From Caballeronia sp. dw_276 (lineage in GTDB: Bacteria > Pseudomonadota > Gammaproteobacteria > Burkholderiales > Burkholderiaceae): 64,000 nt of DNA. The notes beneath the pieces were generated by a model. The model did no database searches. It was not told where the DNA came from and worked only from the letters and a program-made list of their open reading frames with translations. Shown here one piece after another: positions 26,679 to 33,936 of the stretch. The stretch's first letter is position 1. Every line of letters begins with the position of its first letter. Location of the stretch: assembly GCF_018449635.1 (NCBI RefSeq), contig NZ_JAAVUV010000005.1:62001-126000 (forward strand), written 5' to 3'. The translations under genes were made by a program, and so were the position numbers.

Positions 26679-27338
26679 TCAGGAAGTTATTTGAACGCCG
26701 AGTGCGGCGGCGAGTTCGTGTTCGGAGAAAACCAGTTCGGCGCCGTCAGGAAATGACGGCGCAGCATCCGGATGTTCGGGCCACGCCAGCACGCGCATGC
26801 CTGCTGCGATGGCCGCGCGCGCGCCCGTCGGGCTGTCCTCGACGACGATTGCTTCATCCGGCGTGATCCGCAAAAGCCACGCGGCGCGTTCGTACGGTTC
26901 GGGATGAGGCTTGCCGGCGCGGACATCGCTGGCGCTGATCGAGATGAGTTGCGGGTCTTGCAAGTCGAGCGCGCGAAGTCCGGCTTCGAGCAACATGCGC
27001 GGTGAGTTCGATACGATCGCCTGACGGATTCCCGCTGCACGCACGGCTTGATACACGCCCAAGGCGCCAGGTCGCGGCCGCATGTTTATCGCTTCGGAAA
27101 CGTAGTGGCGCGCGCGTGCCATCGACCATTGGTCGTAGTCGAAATCGACGCCAAAACGCTCGCAACACAATGTATGGACTTCGCGTGCGGTCTTGCCGAA
27201 TATCGATGCATGCAGGTCGTCGTCCGCCTTGATGCCGTGATGATTCAGTACCGCGACGAGCGTCGCGAGATGCAGCGCTTCGCTGTCGGCGAGCGTGCCG
27301 TCCATATCCCACAAAACTGCTTTGATTGCTTGCGTCAT
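26679..27338 (-). CDS. HAD-superfamily hydrolase (beta-phosphoglucomutase/phosphatase subclass)
   Basis: 219 residues. Motif I is DMDGT with the nucleophile Asp, motif II lies in IVSNSPR, motif III Lys in AGKPHPEPY and motif IV acid in VVEDSPTGARAA. A helical cap is inserted after motif I. Such enzymes remove phosphate from sugar or polyol phosphates. Its ATG overlaps the FGGY kinase stop (ATGA), so kinase and phosphatase are made together, an odd pairing unless they act on different intermediates. Confidence 0.85.
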   Translation of the reverse strand: MTQAIKAVLWDMDGTLADSEALHLATLVAVLNHHGIKADDDLHASIFGKTAREVHTLCCERFGVDFDYDQWSMARARHYVSEAINMRPRPGALGVYQAVRAAGIRQAIVSNSPRMLLEAGLRALDLQDPQLISISASDVRAGKPHPEPYERAAWLLRITPDEAIVVEDSPTGARAAIAAGMRVLAWPEHPDAAPSFPDGAELVFSEHELAAALGVQITS

Positions 27339-28840
27339 GCATGGGTCTCGGCGAGACGATCAAGGTCGTCGTAGAACTGTTGCGAGCTCGCGTAGAGCCG
27401 CTCGAAGATCGGCATCATCCGGTCGTAGGTATCGGCTGCGTGCGGGTCCGGCTGGACTTCGCGCTCGAACTGGACGAACGCGGCGACGGCGTCGCCAAGA
27501 CGCGCGAACTGGCCGTGCGCGGTAGCCGCGAGAATGGCGCAGCCCATCACGCCGCATTCCACTTCGGCCGGCACGAGAATGGGCGTTCGATACATGCTCG
27601 CCTTGATATCGAGCCACAACGCGGCCTTCGCGCCGCCGCTCGCGGCAACGAGCCGTTCCATGCGCACGCCGGCCGATTCGATCACGCCAATGTGCCGTCG
27701 CACGCCGAACGCAACGCCCTCCAAAACCGCCCGATGCAAATGCGCCGTGCCGTGTTTCGCGCCGATGCCAAAGAATTGCGCGCGTGAATTCGAGTGTTCG
27801 CCGAGGCGCTCGCCGGTGAGATAAGGCAGGAAAAAAAGCCCCTCGGAACCGACCGGCGCTTCGGCTGCTTTCTGTGCGACGGCGTCGTAGCTCAAAGTGT
27901 TTTCGTGGAACGCACGGCGCGCCCAGCGCATCGCATCGCCGCCGGAATCGAGCAGCATGAAGCGGCCCCACAAGCCTTCAGCCGTCGCCACGTTCGATAC
28001 CTCCGGATGCAGCATGGGGGTATCGGCGATGACGGTGATGATCGACGACGTGCCGGTGATGTCCGATCCGAGACCCGGCGCATACACGCCCGAGCCGAGC
28101 ACCGACAACGGATAATCCGCGCCGCCGACCAGCACCGGCGTGCCCTCACGCAAACCGGTCGCCTTCGCGGCTTCAGTCGTGACGCTGCCAAGAATCTCCT
28201 GCGGCGAGCGGATAGGCGGGAATTTGGCGATATCGAGGCCGAGTGCATCGAGCATCGGCTGGGACCAGGTTCGCGTTTGCGGGTCCATCAGGAAGCTTGT
28301 CGATGCATCGCTCCAGTCCCACGCGCGTTCGCCCGTGAGACGGAAGTTGATGTAGTCCTTCGACATGAAGACGGTCGTCGCGCGCTCGTACGCTTGCGGC
28401 TCGTTCTGTTTAAGCCATTGCAGCTTGAAACCGGGCCACGCGGGCGTGGCGGGATTTGCCGTCAGCGGAAGATACGAGGTCGAGTCGTGTTGCGCCCGAA
28501 AGGCTTCGACTTCACCGAGCGTGCGTTTGTCGTTCCAGAGCGGCGCGGTTTCGCGGGTGAGCTGGCCGTCTGCATCGATCAGAACCGTGCCGTGCATTTG
28601 CCCGCAAGCACAGATTGCCGCAATGTTCGCGGCCGCGTTCGGCACGCTTTCGAGCACTTCGCGAATGGCGCCGGCCGCGCCTTGCCACCAGTCGGCGGGA
28701 CGTTGTTCGGACCAGCCGTAACGGGGCACGATCTGCTCGTGCTCGCGCGCCGCCATGCGGGCTATTTTTCCACGTCCGTTGACTAAGGCAGCGCGAACGC
28801 TGCCCGTGCCAACGTCGACGGCAAGGTAATACGTCTCCAT
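27335..28840 (-). CDS. FGGY-family carbohydrate kinase (xylulokinase-like)
   Basis: 501 residues. The N-terminal phosphate site is YYLAVDVGTGSVRAALV, GQMHGTVLID and WNDKR fit the xylulokinase subgroup, and GTSSIITVIA and AASGGAKAALW are the ATP-binding segments. The start at 28840 gives a normal terminus; a longer frame would add 35 unusual residues. It probably phosphorylates a ketopentose or other sugar formed by the dehydrogenases of the operon. The gap to the binding-protein gene (248 bases) holds a strong hairpin. Confidence 0.85.
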   Translation of the reverse strand: METYYLAVDVGTGSVRAALVNGRGKIARMAAREHEQIVPRYGWSEQRPADWWQGAAGAIREVLESVPNAAANIAAICACGQMHGTVLIDADGQLTRETAPLWNDKRTLGEVEAFRAQHDSTSYLPLTANPATPAWPGFKLQWLKQNEPQAYERATTVFMSKDYINFRLTGERAWDWSDASTSFLMDPQTRTWSQPMLDALGLDIAKFPPIRSPQEILGSVTTEAAKATGLREGTPVLVGGADYPLSVLGSGVYAPGLGSDITGTSSIITVIADTPMLHPEVSNVATAEGLWGRFMLLDSGGDAMRWARRAFHENTLSYDAVAQKAAEAPVGSEGLFFLPYLTGERLGEHSNSRAQFFGIGAKHGTAHLHRAVLEGVAFGVRRHIGVIESAGVRMERLVAASGGAKAALWLDIKASMYRTPILVPAEVECGVMGCAILAATAHGQFARLGDAVAAFVQFEREVQPDPHAADTYDRMMPIFERLYASSQQFYDDLDRLAETHA

Positions 28841-29045
28841 GACCCGAGTCCCCAGGTGTTGCCTGAACGAGCGAATTCGCGATGCGGAAATTCGCGCCGA
28901 GCTTTTAATTAACGTTATCTTGACTACGTTTTGTAGCCATGTCAATTAGCTGCTGACGCTTATTCCACCTTGAATTAACCGATCAACGACCTGTGGGCCT
29001 CGTTTTCAACTTCCTTCTTTCGTTGTTTTCACTAACTTTATTTTA

Positions 29046-29072
29046 GCGATGCGGAAGGCTCCTCCGCATCGC
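29046..29072 (-). other. Strong hairpin between binding-protein and kinase genes
   Basis: GCGATGCGGA (29046-29055) pairs perfectly with TCCGCATCGC (29063-29072) around 7 bases. It lies 16 bases after the binding-protein stop. On the minus strand it is followed by A-rich rather than T-rich sequence, so a 3' stabiliser or partial terminator is more likely than a full Rho-independent terminator. Confidence 0.45.
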
Positions 29073-29088
29073 GATCAATCGCAAAACG

Positions 29089-30033
29089 TCAATACAACAC
29101 GTTCTTTGCGACCGGCTGGTCGATGTTGCCCTTATCGACCATCACCACGCCTGTGTCGACAAACTTCGGCGGCGCTTTCTTCTCGATCACCTGAACCACC
29201 GTTTCGATGCCCTTGTAGCCCATCTGATAAGAACCCTGCACGGCGATCGCCTGGATGGTCCCGTCCTTCACGAAGTTCTGCAAATCCTGGTTGCCATCGA
29301 AGCCGATTGCCACGACCTTTCCAGCCTTGCCTGATTGCGCCAATGCGCGGCCCATGCCAACGGCCGTCGGTTCATTCGCGCCGAAGATGCCCTTGAGGTC
29401 GGGATTGGCCGCGAGCACGTCGGTCGTCTGGTTCAGCGCGTTCGCCATTTGCGATTGCGAGTAGAACGGACCGACCACGGTCAGCTTCGAATGCGCTTCC
29501 AGATACTTGCGGAATCCGCCGACACGCGCGGCTTCGGAACCCGCTCCGGCCACGTACGACATCAGCGCGATCTTGCCCGTCTGCCCGACCTTCGCGATCA
29601 ACGCCTGGGCGCAGAGCTCGCCGGCCTTGGCGTTATCGGTGGAAAGAAAAGCCTGGTAGTACTGCTTGCCCGAATCGGACAGCGCCGAGTCGATGATCAC
29701 CACAGGAATATGCGCTTCCCACGCCTTCTTCACGGCCGGCACGAGCGCATCCGGATCGGACGCCGCCAGCACGATGCCCGAGACCTTGCGGTTCACCGCG
29801 TTCTCGACCATGTTCACTTCGGCCGCGATATCCGATTCGGCGGTCGGCCCCTGGAAGGTCATGGTGTAGCCCTTCTGCTTCGCCATCGCCGCAGTCGCGC
29901 CCTTGTTGACGTTTTGCCAGTAGTTGGAATCGGCGCTCTTCACGATCACCGCAATCTCGCCGCCCGCGGCAAAAGCGGTGCTCGCGGCAACGGCCAGCAC
30001 GGTGGCAAACATCGCTTTCGTAGTCAGTTTCAT
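29089..30033 (-). CDS. Sugar ABC transporter substrate-binding protein (RbsB type)
   Basis: 314 residues. The signal peptide (MKLTTKAMFATVLAVAASTAFA) precedes a type 1 periplasmic binding domain (EIAVIVKSADSNYWQNVNKGA). The start at 30033 follows a GGAG-type site. Third gene of the polyol operon after ATPase and permease. Binds a sugar or polyol in the periplasm. Confidence 0.85.
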   Translation of the reverse strand: MKLTTKAMFATVLAVAASTAFAAGGEIAVIVKSADSNYWQNVNKGATAAMAKQKGYTMTFQGPTAESDIAAEVNMVENAVNRKVSGIVLAASDPDALVPAVKKAWEAHIPVVIIDSALSDSGKQYYQAFLSTDNAKAGELCAQALIAKVGQTGKIALMSYVAGAGSEAARVGGFRKYLEAHSKLTVVGPFYSQSQMANALNQTTDVLAANPDLKGIFGANEPTAVGMGRALAQSGKAGKVVAIGFDGNQDLQNFVKDGTIQAIAVQGSYQMGYKGIETVVQVIEKKAPPKFVDTGVVMVDKGNIDQPVAKNVLY

Positions 30034-30123
30034 GTCTCGCTCCTTGGTTTTATATGGCCTCTGCGGCCCATTTCGCTTCTGCCCCTCGGACGCTTTCACA
30101 AAGACCCTTGCGTCCGATAAAAC

Positions 30124-31152
30124 TCATCGCCGGTTTCGAATCTGGTCGATCCACACCGTGCCCAGGATCACGAGGCCAATGATGATCTGCTGGATAAAAC
30201 TCGATACGCCGTTCATGTTCAGGCCATTGCGCAAGATACCGATCACGAACGCGCCAATGGCCGTGCCCGAGATCGTCCCCACGCCGCCCATCAGCGACGT
30301 TCCGCCGATCACCGCGCTGGCGATGGCATCGAGTTCGTACATCACGCCTTCGTTCGGCTGTGCGGTCACGAGCCGCGACATCAGCACGCAGCCCGTCAAA
30401 CCGGCAAGCGCGCCGGACAGGACATACGTGAACAACTTCACGCGATTCACGTTCACGCCCGACAAACGCGCCGCTTCCGCATTCGAGCCGACCGCATAAA
30501 TATGCCGCCCGAGCGATGTCCGGCTGAGCATGATCGAAACCAGCACGGCGAGCACGACCATGATGATCACGGGATAAGGAATGCCGGGAAAGACGACATC
30601 GGGGAAACCGTCCGAACCCATCCGCACGATACGAAACAGCGACCCGTTGCCGAGTTCCGCAAACGAATCGCCGAGACCCGACACCGGCCGTGCGCCCGTG
30701 ATCTGCAACGCGACGCCCCGCGCGACGAGCATCATCCCCAACGTGGCGATAAACGGCGGCAAGCCCATGCGCGTCACGAAGATGCCGTTGAATGCTCCGC
30801 AAATCGCCCCGACGATCACGCCGCCCAGCATGCCGATCGGCACCGGAACGCCCGCCTTCACGAGCAACGCGGCGCACACCCCGGAGAGCGCGAGCACCGA
30901 CCCCACCGACAAATCGATACCCCCCGTAATGATCACGCAGGTCGCGCCCAACCCCAGATACGCAATGGACGTCACCTGCAGCGCGACCGTCATGCCGTTG
31001 CCCAGCGACATGAACGCGTTGCTCGTCGCGGAAAACACGATCACGAGCATCACCAGGCTTCCGAGCGCGGCGAACTTTTGTATCAGGTCACGGCGTCGTT
31101 CACGAGCGCGTGCGCGATCGGCATGAGCGGGATCGGTGGTCATCTCAAGCAT
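30124..31152 (-). CDS. Sugar ABC transporter permease (RbsC type)
   Basis: 342 residues with 8 to 10 membrane segments; ITGGIDLSVGSVLALSGV and AVGSNAEAARLSGVNV are family hallmarks. The ATG at 31152 overlaps the ATPase gene by 8 bases and has GGA-rich sequence upstream; an ATG at 31143 is an alternative. Channel subunit of the polyol-operon importer. Confidence 0.9.
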   Translation of the reverse strand: MLEMTTDPAHADRARARERRRDLIQKFAALGSLVMLVIVFSATSNAFMSLGNGMTVALQVTSIAYLGLGATCVIITGGIDLSVGSVLALSGVCAALLVKAGVPVPIGMLGGVIVGAICGAFNGIFVTRMGLPPFIATLGMMLVARGVALQITGARPVSGLGDSFAELGNGSLFRIVRMGSDGFPDVVFPGIPYPVIIMVVLAVLVSIMLSRTSLGRHIYAVGSNAEAARLSGVNVNRVKLFTYVLSGALAGLTGCVLMSRLVTAQPNEGVMYELDAIASAVIGGTSLMGGVGTISGTAIGAFVIGILRNGLNMNGVSSFIQQIIIGLVILGTVWIDQIRNRR

Positions 31153-32692
31153 GGGTCGTCCGTCCTGATGCGTAGTGCATGATTTCTTCCTGATTGGTCT
31201 TGCGGGTCTCGAGCACGCCCGCTATTTCGCCTTCGTGGAACACGGCGACGCGATCGGTCATGCCCATGATCTCGGGCAATTCCGAACTGATTAGGACTAC
31301 GCCAATTCCCTGCGCGGCCAGCCGGTCCATGAGTTCATAGATGGCGTATTTCGCGCCGACGTCGATGCCGCGCGTCGGTTCATCGAAGAAAAGAATCTTC
31401 GATTCGCGAAACAGCCATTTGCTGATCACCACCTTCTGCTGGTTGCCGCCGGAGAGATTGCGCGTAATCTGGTTTGCGCTTGGGGTGCGAATGCCGAGCG
31501 CATCGATATATTTGCGCGCGACCTTGCCTTCTTCCTCGAAGCGGATGAATCCGCCCGCGCCGGAAACCGCCTCGACGTTCGCGAGCGTGATGTTCTTCGC
31601 CACCGTCATCTGCAGCGCGAGGCCGTTGCCCTTGCGATCTTCCGAGAGATACGCAATGCCGTTGCGGATGGCGTCGATAGGCGAATGAATCGACAACTTC
31701 TGGCCACGCAGATGCACTTCGCCGCCGTCCACCGGATCGGCGCCGAACACCGCGCGCGCCACTTCCGTGCGTCCCGAACCCATCAGCCCCGCAAAGCCGA
31801 GAATCTCTCCGCGACGCAGTTCGAAGCTCACCGGCCCGAACACTTCGCGACGCTTGAGGTCGTTGACGCTCAAGAGGACTTCGGTGGTCGGCTGCGATTT
31901 GCGTTCAGGGAAAACATCGTCGAGATCGCGCCCGACCATGTGCGAGACAACCTGTTCGATGGTCGTCGCAGCAAAGTCATCGGTGGAAATCGTGCGGCCG
32001 TCGCGCAGCACGGTCACGCGATCCGCGATCTCCGCCAGCTCGTCCAGCCGATGCGAGATGTACACAATCCCCACGCCCGACTTGCGCAGCTCCTTGATGA
32101 TGCGAAACAGATGCACCGTCTCGGATTCGGTCAGCGACGACGTGGGCTCATCCATGATCAGAAGCCGGGCGTTGAGCGACAACGCCTTCGCGATTTCGAT
32201 CATCTGCTGCTGCGCGACCGACAACGACCCGACCAGCGTCCGCGGTTTCAGCGGCAGCCCGATCCGGTCGAGCGCGGCCTGGGAATCCGCGGCAAGCCGC
32301 GCCCGGTCGATAAACAATCCGCGCTTCGGCTCGCGCGCCAGAAAGATGTTCTCCGCGATCGACAAATGCGGAATCAGGTTCAGCTCTTGATGAATGATCG
32401 CGATGCCGGCGGCTTGCGCATCGAGCGTGGACGCAAAATGCTGCACGCGGCCATCGAGATAAATTTCGCCTTCGTCCGGCCGGTATTGCCCGCTGACGAT
32501 TTTCATCAGCGTCGATTTGCCCGCGCCGTTCTCGCCGCAGATGGCGTGAACTTCGCCGGCGCGAACATCGAAGCTGACGTTCTGCAGCGCAATCACGCCC
32601 GGGAAACGCTTGCCCACGCCGTTTAAGCGCAGCAAGGAATCCGCTGACATGACGGACGGGGACGACACGCCCGGTTCGGCCGTCACGTTCAT
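31145..32692 (-). CDS. Sugar ABC transporter ATP-binding protein (RbsA type)
   Basis: 515 residues with two tandem nucleotide-binding domains: GENGAGKST and LLIMDEPTSSL in the first, GLMGSGRTE, LSGGNQQKVVISKW and ILFFDEPTRGID in the second. The start at 32692 has no ribosome site of its own but overlaps the stop of a 12-codon leader ORF in an ATGA, so it is probably translated by coupling. An internal Met at 32650 is the alternative and also lacks a ribosome site. First long gene of the operon. Confidence 0.85.
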   Translation of the reverse strand: MNVTAEPGVSSPSVMSADSLLRLNGVGKRFPGVIALQNVSFDVRAGEVHAICGENGAGKSTLMKIVSGQYRPDEGEIYLDGRVQHFASTLDAQAAGIAIIHQELNLIPHLSIAENIFLAREPKRGLFIDRARLAADSQAALDRIGLPLKPRTLVGSLSVAQQQMIEIAKALSLNARLLIMDEPTSSLTESETVHLFRIIKELRKSGVGIVYISHRLDELAEIADRVTVLRDGRTISTDDFAATTIEQVVSHMVGRDLDDVFPERKSQPTTEVLLSVNDLKRREVFGPVSFELRRGEILGFAGLMGSGRTEVARAVFGADPVDGGEVHLRGQKLSIHSPIDAIRNGIAYLSEDRKGNGLALQMTVAKNITLANVEAVSGAGGFIRFEEEGKVARKYIDALGIRTPSANQITRNLSGGNQQKVVISKWLFRESKILFFDEPTRGIDVGAKYAIYELMDRLAAQGIGVVLISSELPEIMGMTDRVAVFHEGEIAGVLETRKTNQEEIMHYASGRTTHA

Positions 32693-32727
32693 CGCACGGC
32701 CCGAGAGACTGATTGGGACGGATGCAT
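32689..32727 (-). CDS. 12-residue leader ORF upstream of the sugar ABC ATPase
   Basis: Reads MHPSQSVSRAVR and stops in a TGA that overlaps the ATPase start (ATGA). A near-ideal ribosome site, GAGGAG, lies 9 bases before its ATG, whereas the ATPase start has none. This arrangement suggests the leader loads ribosomes for the operon by translational coupling or makes expression depend on leader translation. The frame differs from the ATPase frame. The alternative is a sequencing frameshift near 32700. Confidence 0.5.
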   Translation of the reverse strand: MHPSQSVSRAVR

Positions 32728-32781
32728 CGGTTTTGTCTCCTCGATGTGTAGCAGTTCGCCCAAGTCGATCCTGCAATCAAA

Positions 32782-32796
32782 GTGGTCAAGCCAATT
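32782..32796. promoter_or_regulatory. Operator-like dyad, copy 1 (AATTGG-N5-CCAC)
   Basis: Contains the word TGGTCAAGCCA (32783-32793). Read on the minus strand it is AATTGG-N5-CCAC. Dyads of the form TGG-N5-CCA fit the FadR/FCD group of GntR regulators. It lies about 55 bases upstream of the leader ORF of the polyol operon. Confidence 0.5.
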
Positions 32797-32922
32797 TAGT
32801 GTTTGGCGATGCGGCCTGACCTGTCGCTAATGATAATGGCGTTATGCCTGTACTGGAATCGCGGTATTTACCCTTATATCCAAAGACATAAGCTCCGGGC
32901 GATGCTGGCGCGAATTAAGCAT

Positions 32923-32937
32923 AATTGGTCAAGCCAC
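32923..32937. promoter_or_regulatory. Operator-like dyad, copy 2 (AATTGG-N5-CCAC)
   Basis: The same TGGTCAAGCCA word recurs at 32926-32936, and the wider dyad AATTGG-N5-CCAC is now read on the plus strand, opposite to copy 1. It ends 36 bases before the regulator start at 32974, where it could give autoregulation. Two exact copies in one divergent gap are strong evidence of a shared operator. Confidence 0.5.
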
Positions 32938-32973
32938 CTTACACGCTTCAGCCCGGACATCGCATCCATCTCC

Positions 32974-33666
32974 ATGACTTCTCTTGTTAAACCTGTTGAA
33001 ACACGACGGCTGTATCAGTCCATCGCCGATCAGATCAACACGCTGATCCGGCACGGAAGCTTTCAGGCGGGCGCCCGTTTGCCGCCAGAACGAGAGCTTG
33101 CGCAGCAGTTGGGGGTATCGCGTCCGTCGTTGCGCGAAGCCTTGATTGCGCTGGAGATTCGCGGACAAGTCGAAATCCGCATGGGTTCGGGCGTTTATGT
33201 TTGTGAGGTTGGCAGCGAAACGTCACCTTTGACCGCGATGGGCGAAAGCCCGACCGAGTTGATGCAGGCGCGCGCGGCAATAGAAGGGTCGGTGATCGTG
33301 CTGGCGTGCACGCGGCTTACTTCCGATGGCACCGCCAGGCTGCAAAAAACGCTCGACGTCATGCGCGATTTGATTGCGGCGGGCCGTTCGCCGCTGGAAC
33401 CTGACCGCCAGTTTCATATTGCTATCGCGGAAATCGCTGGGAATTCGGTGCTGACGCGGCTCGTCGGCGAACTATTCGATGGCCGCAACGATCCGATCGC
33501 GGCAAAAGCCAGCGTGCTTTCGGAAAACATCACCACGTGGGGCGTGGCGTTATCCGAGCACGAACGCATTCTCAGGACGCTCGAAGCGCGTGATCCGATC
33601 GCCGCGCAGGCCGCTATTCGCTCGCACTTGAAAGCGTCAGAGGAACGGTGGGTCGGCGACGCGTGA
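32974..33666 (+). CDS. GntR-family regulator, FadR (FCD) subfamily
   Basis: 230 residues. The winged helix-turn-helix covers about residues 10-75 (ARLPPERELAQQLGVSRPSLREAL), and the C-terminal all-helical FCD effector domain has the usual Asp/His metal-site pattern (DRQFHIAIAEIAGN; HERILRTLEARD). The start at 32974 gives a normal FadR-type terminus; a longer frame exists. Divergent from the polyol importer operon and very likely its repressor. Confidence 0.85.
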   Translation: MTSLVKPVETRRLYQSIADQINTLIRHGSFQAGARLPPERELAQQLGVSRPSLREALIALEIRGQVEIRMGSGVYVCEVGSETSPLTAMGESPTELMQARAAIEGSVIVLACTRLTSDGTARLQKTLDVMRDLIAAGRSPLEPDRQFHIAIAEIAGNSVLTRLVGELFDGRNDPIAAKASVLSENITTWGVALSEHERILRTLEARDPIAAQAAIRSHLKASEERWVGDA

Positions 33667-33760
33667 ACCCTCGCTTTTCCGTCGAAGCGCGTGTCTATTT
33701 CTCAGAAAACCAGCCCGCCACCGTAAAAACCAAGGCGTGTCGTTTTTTTGTGCCACAAAT

Positions 33761-33786
33761 GATAACGATTCGCATTCGTGTATAAT
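33761..33786 (+). promoter_or_regulatory. Fur-box-like site and -10 element of the TonB receptor gene
   Basis: The 19 bases 33761-33779 (GATAACGATTCGCATTCGT) match the classic Fur box at 12 of 19 positions, counted by eye. A consensus TATAAT follows at 33781-33786. Overlap of a Fur site with the -10 region is typical of iron-repressed promoters. No good -35 element was found. Confidence 0.5.
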
Positions 33787-33867
33787 CCGCTCGTTTGTTA
33801 GGTCTTGTTGTTCAGCTGTAAATCCAGATTCGCAAGTCCATACATAACCCCACTACAAAGCACCGCT

Positions 33868-33899
33868 CCGTTGCCGATCGTCTACTTGATCGACAACGG
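33868..33899 (+). other. Hairpin in the leader of the TonB receptor transcript
   Basis: CCGTTGCCGATC (33868-33879) pairs with GATCGACAACGG (33888-33899) around 8 bases, with one mismatch. It ends 37 bases before the receptor ATG, and no clear ribosome site precedes that ATG. It might influence translation of the receptor. Confidence 0.35.
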
Positions 33900-33936
33900 G
33901 GCGAAATCACGACCACTTCGCTACTCCGCTCCTTCG

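Noticed and set aside
27794..28786. 330-codon plus-strand open frame
   Set aside because: Antisense shadow of the FGGY kinase gene.
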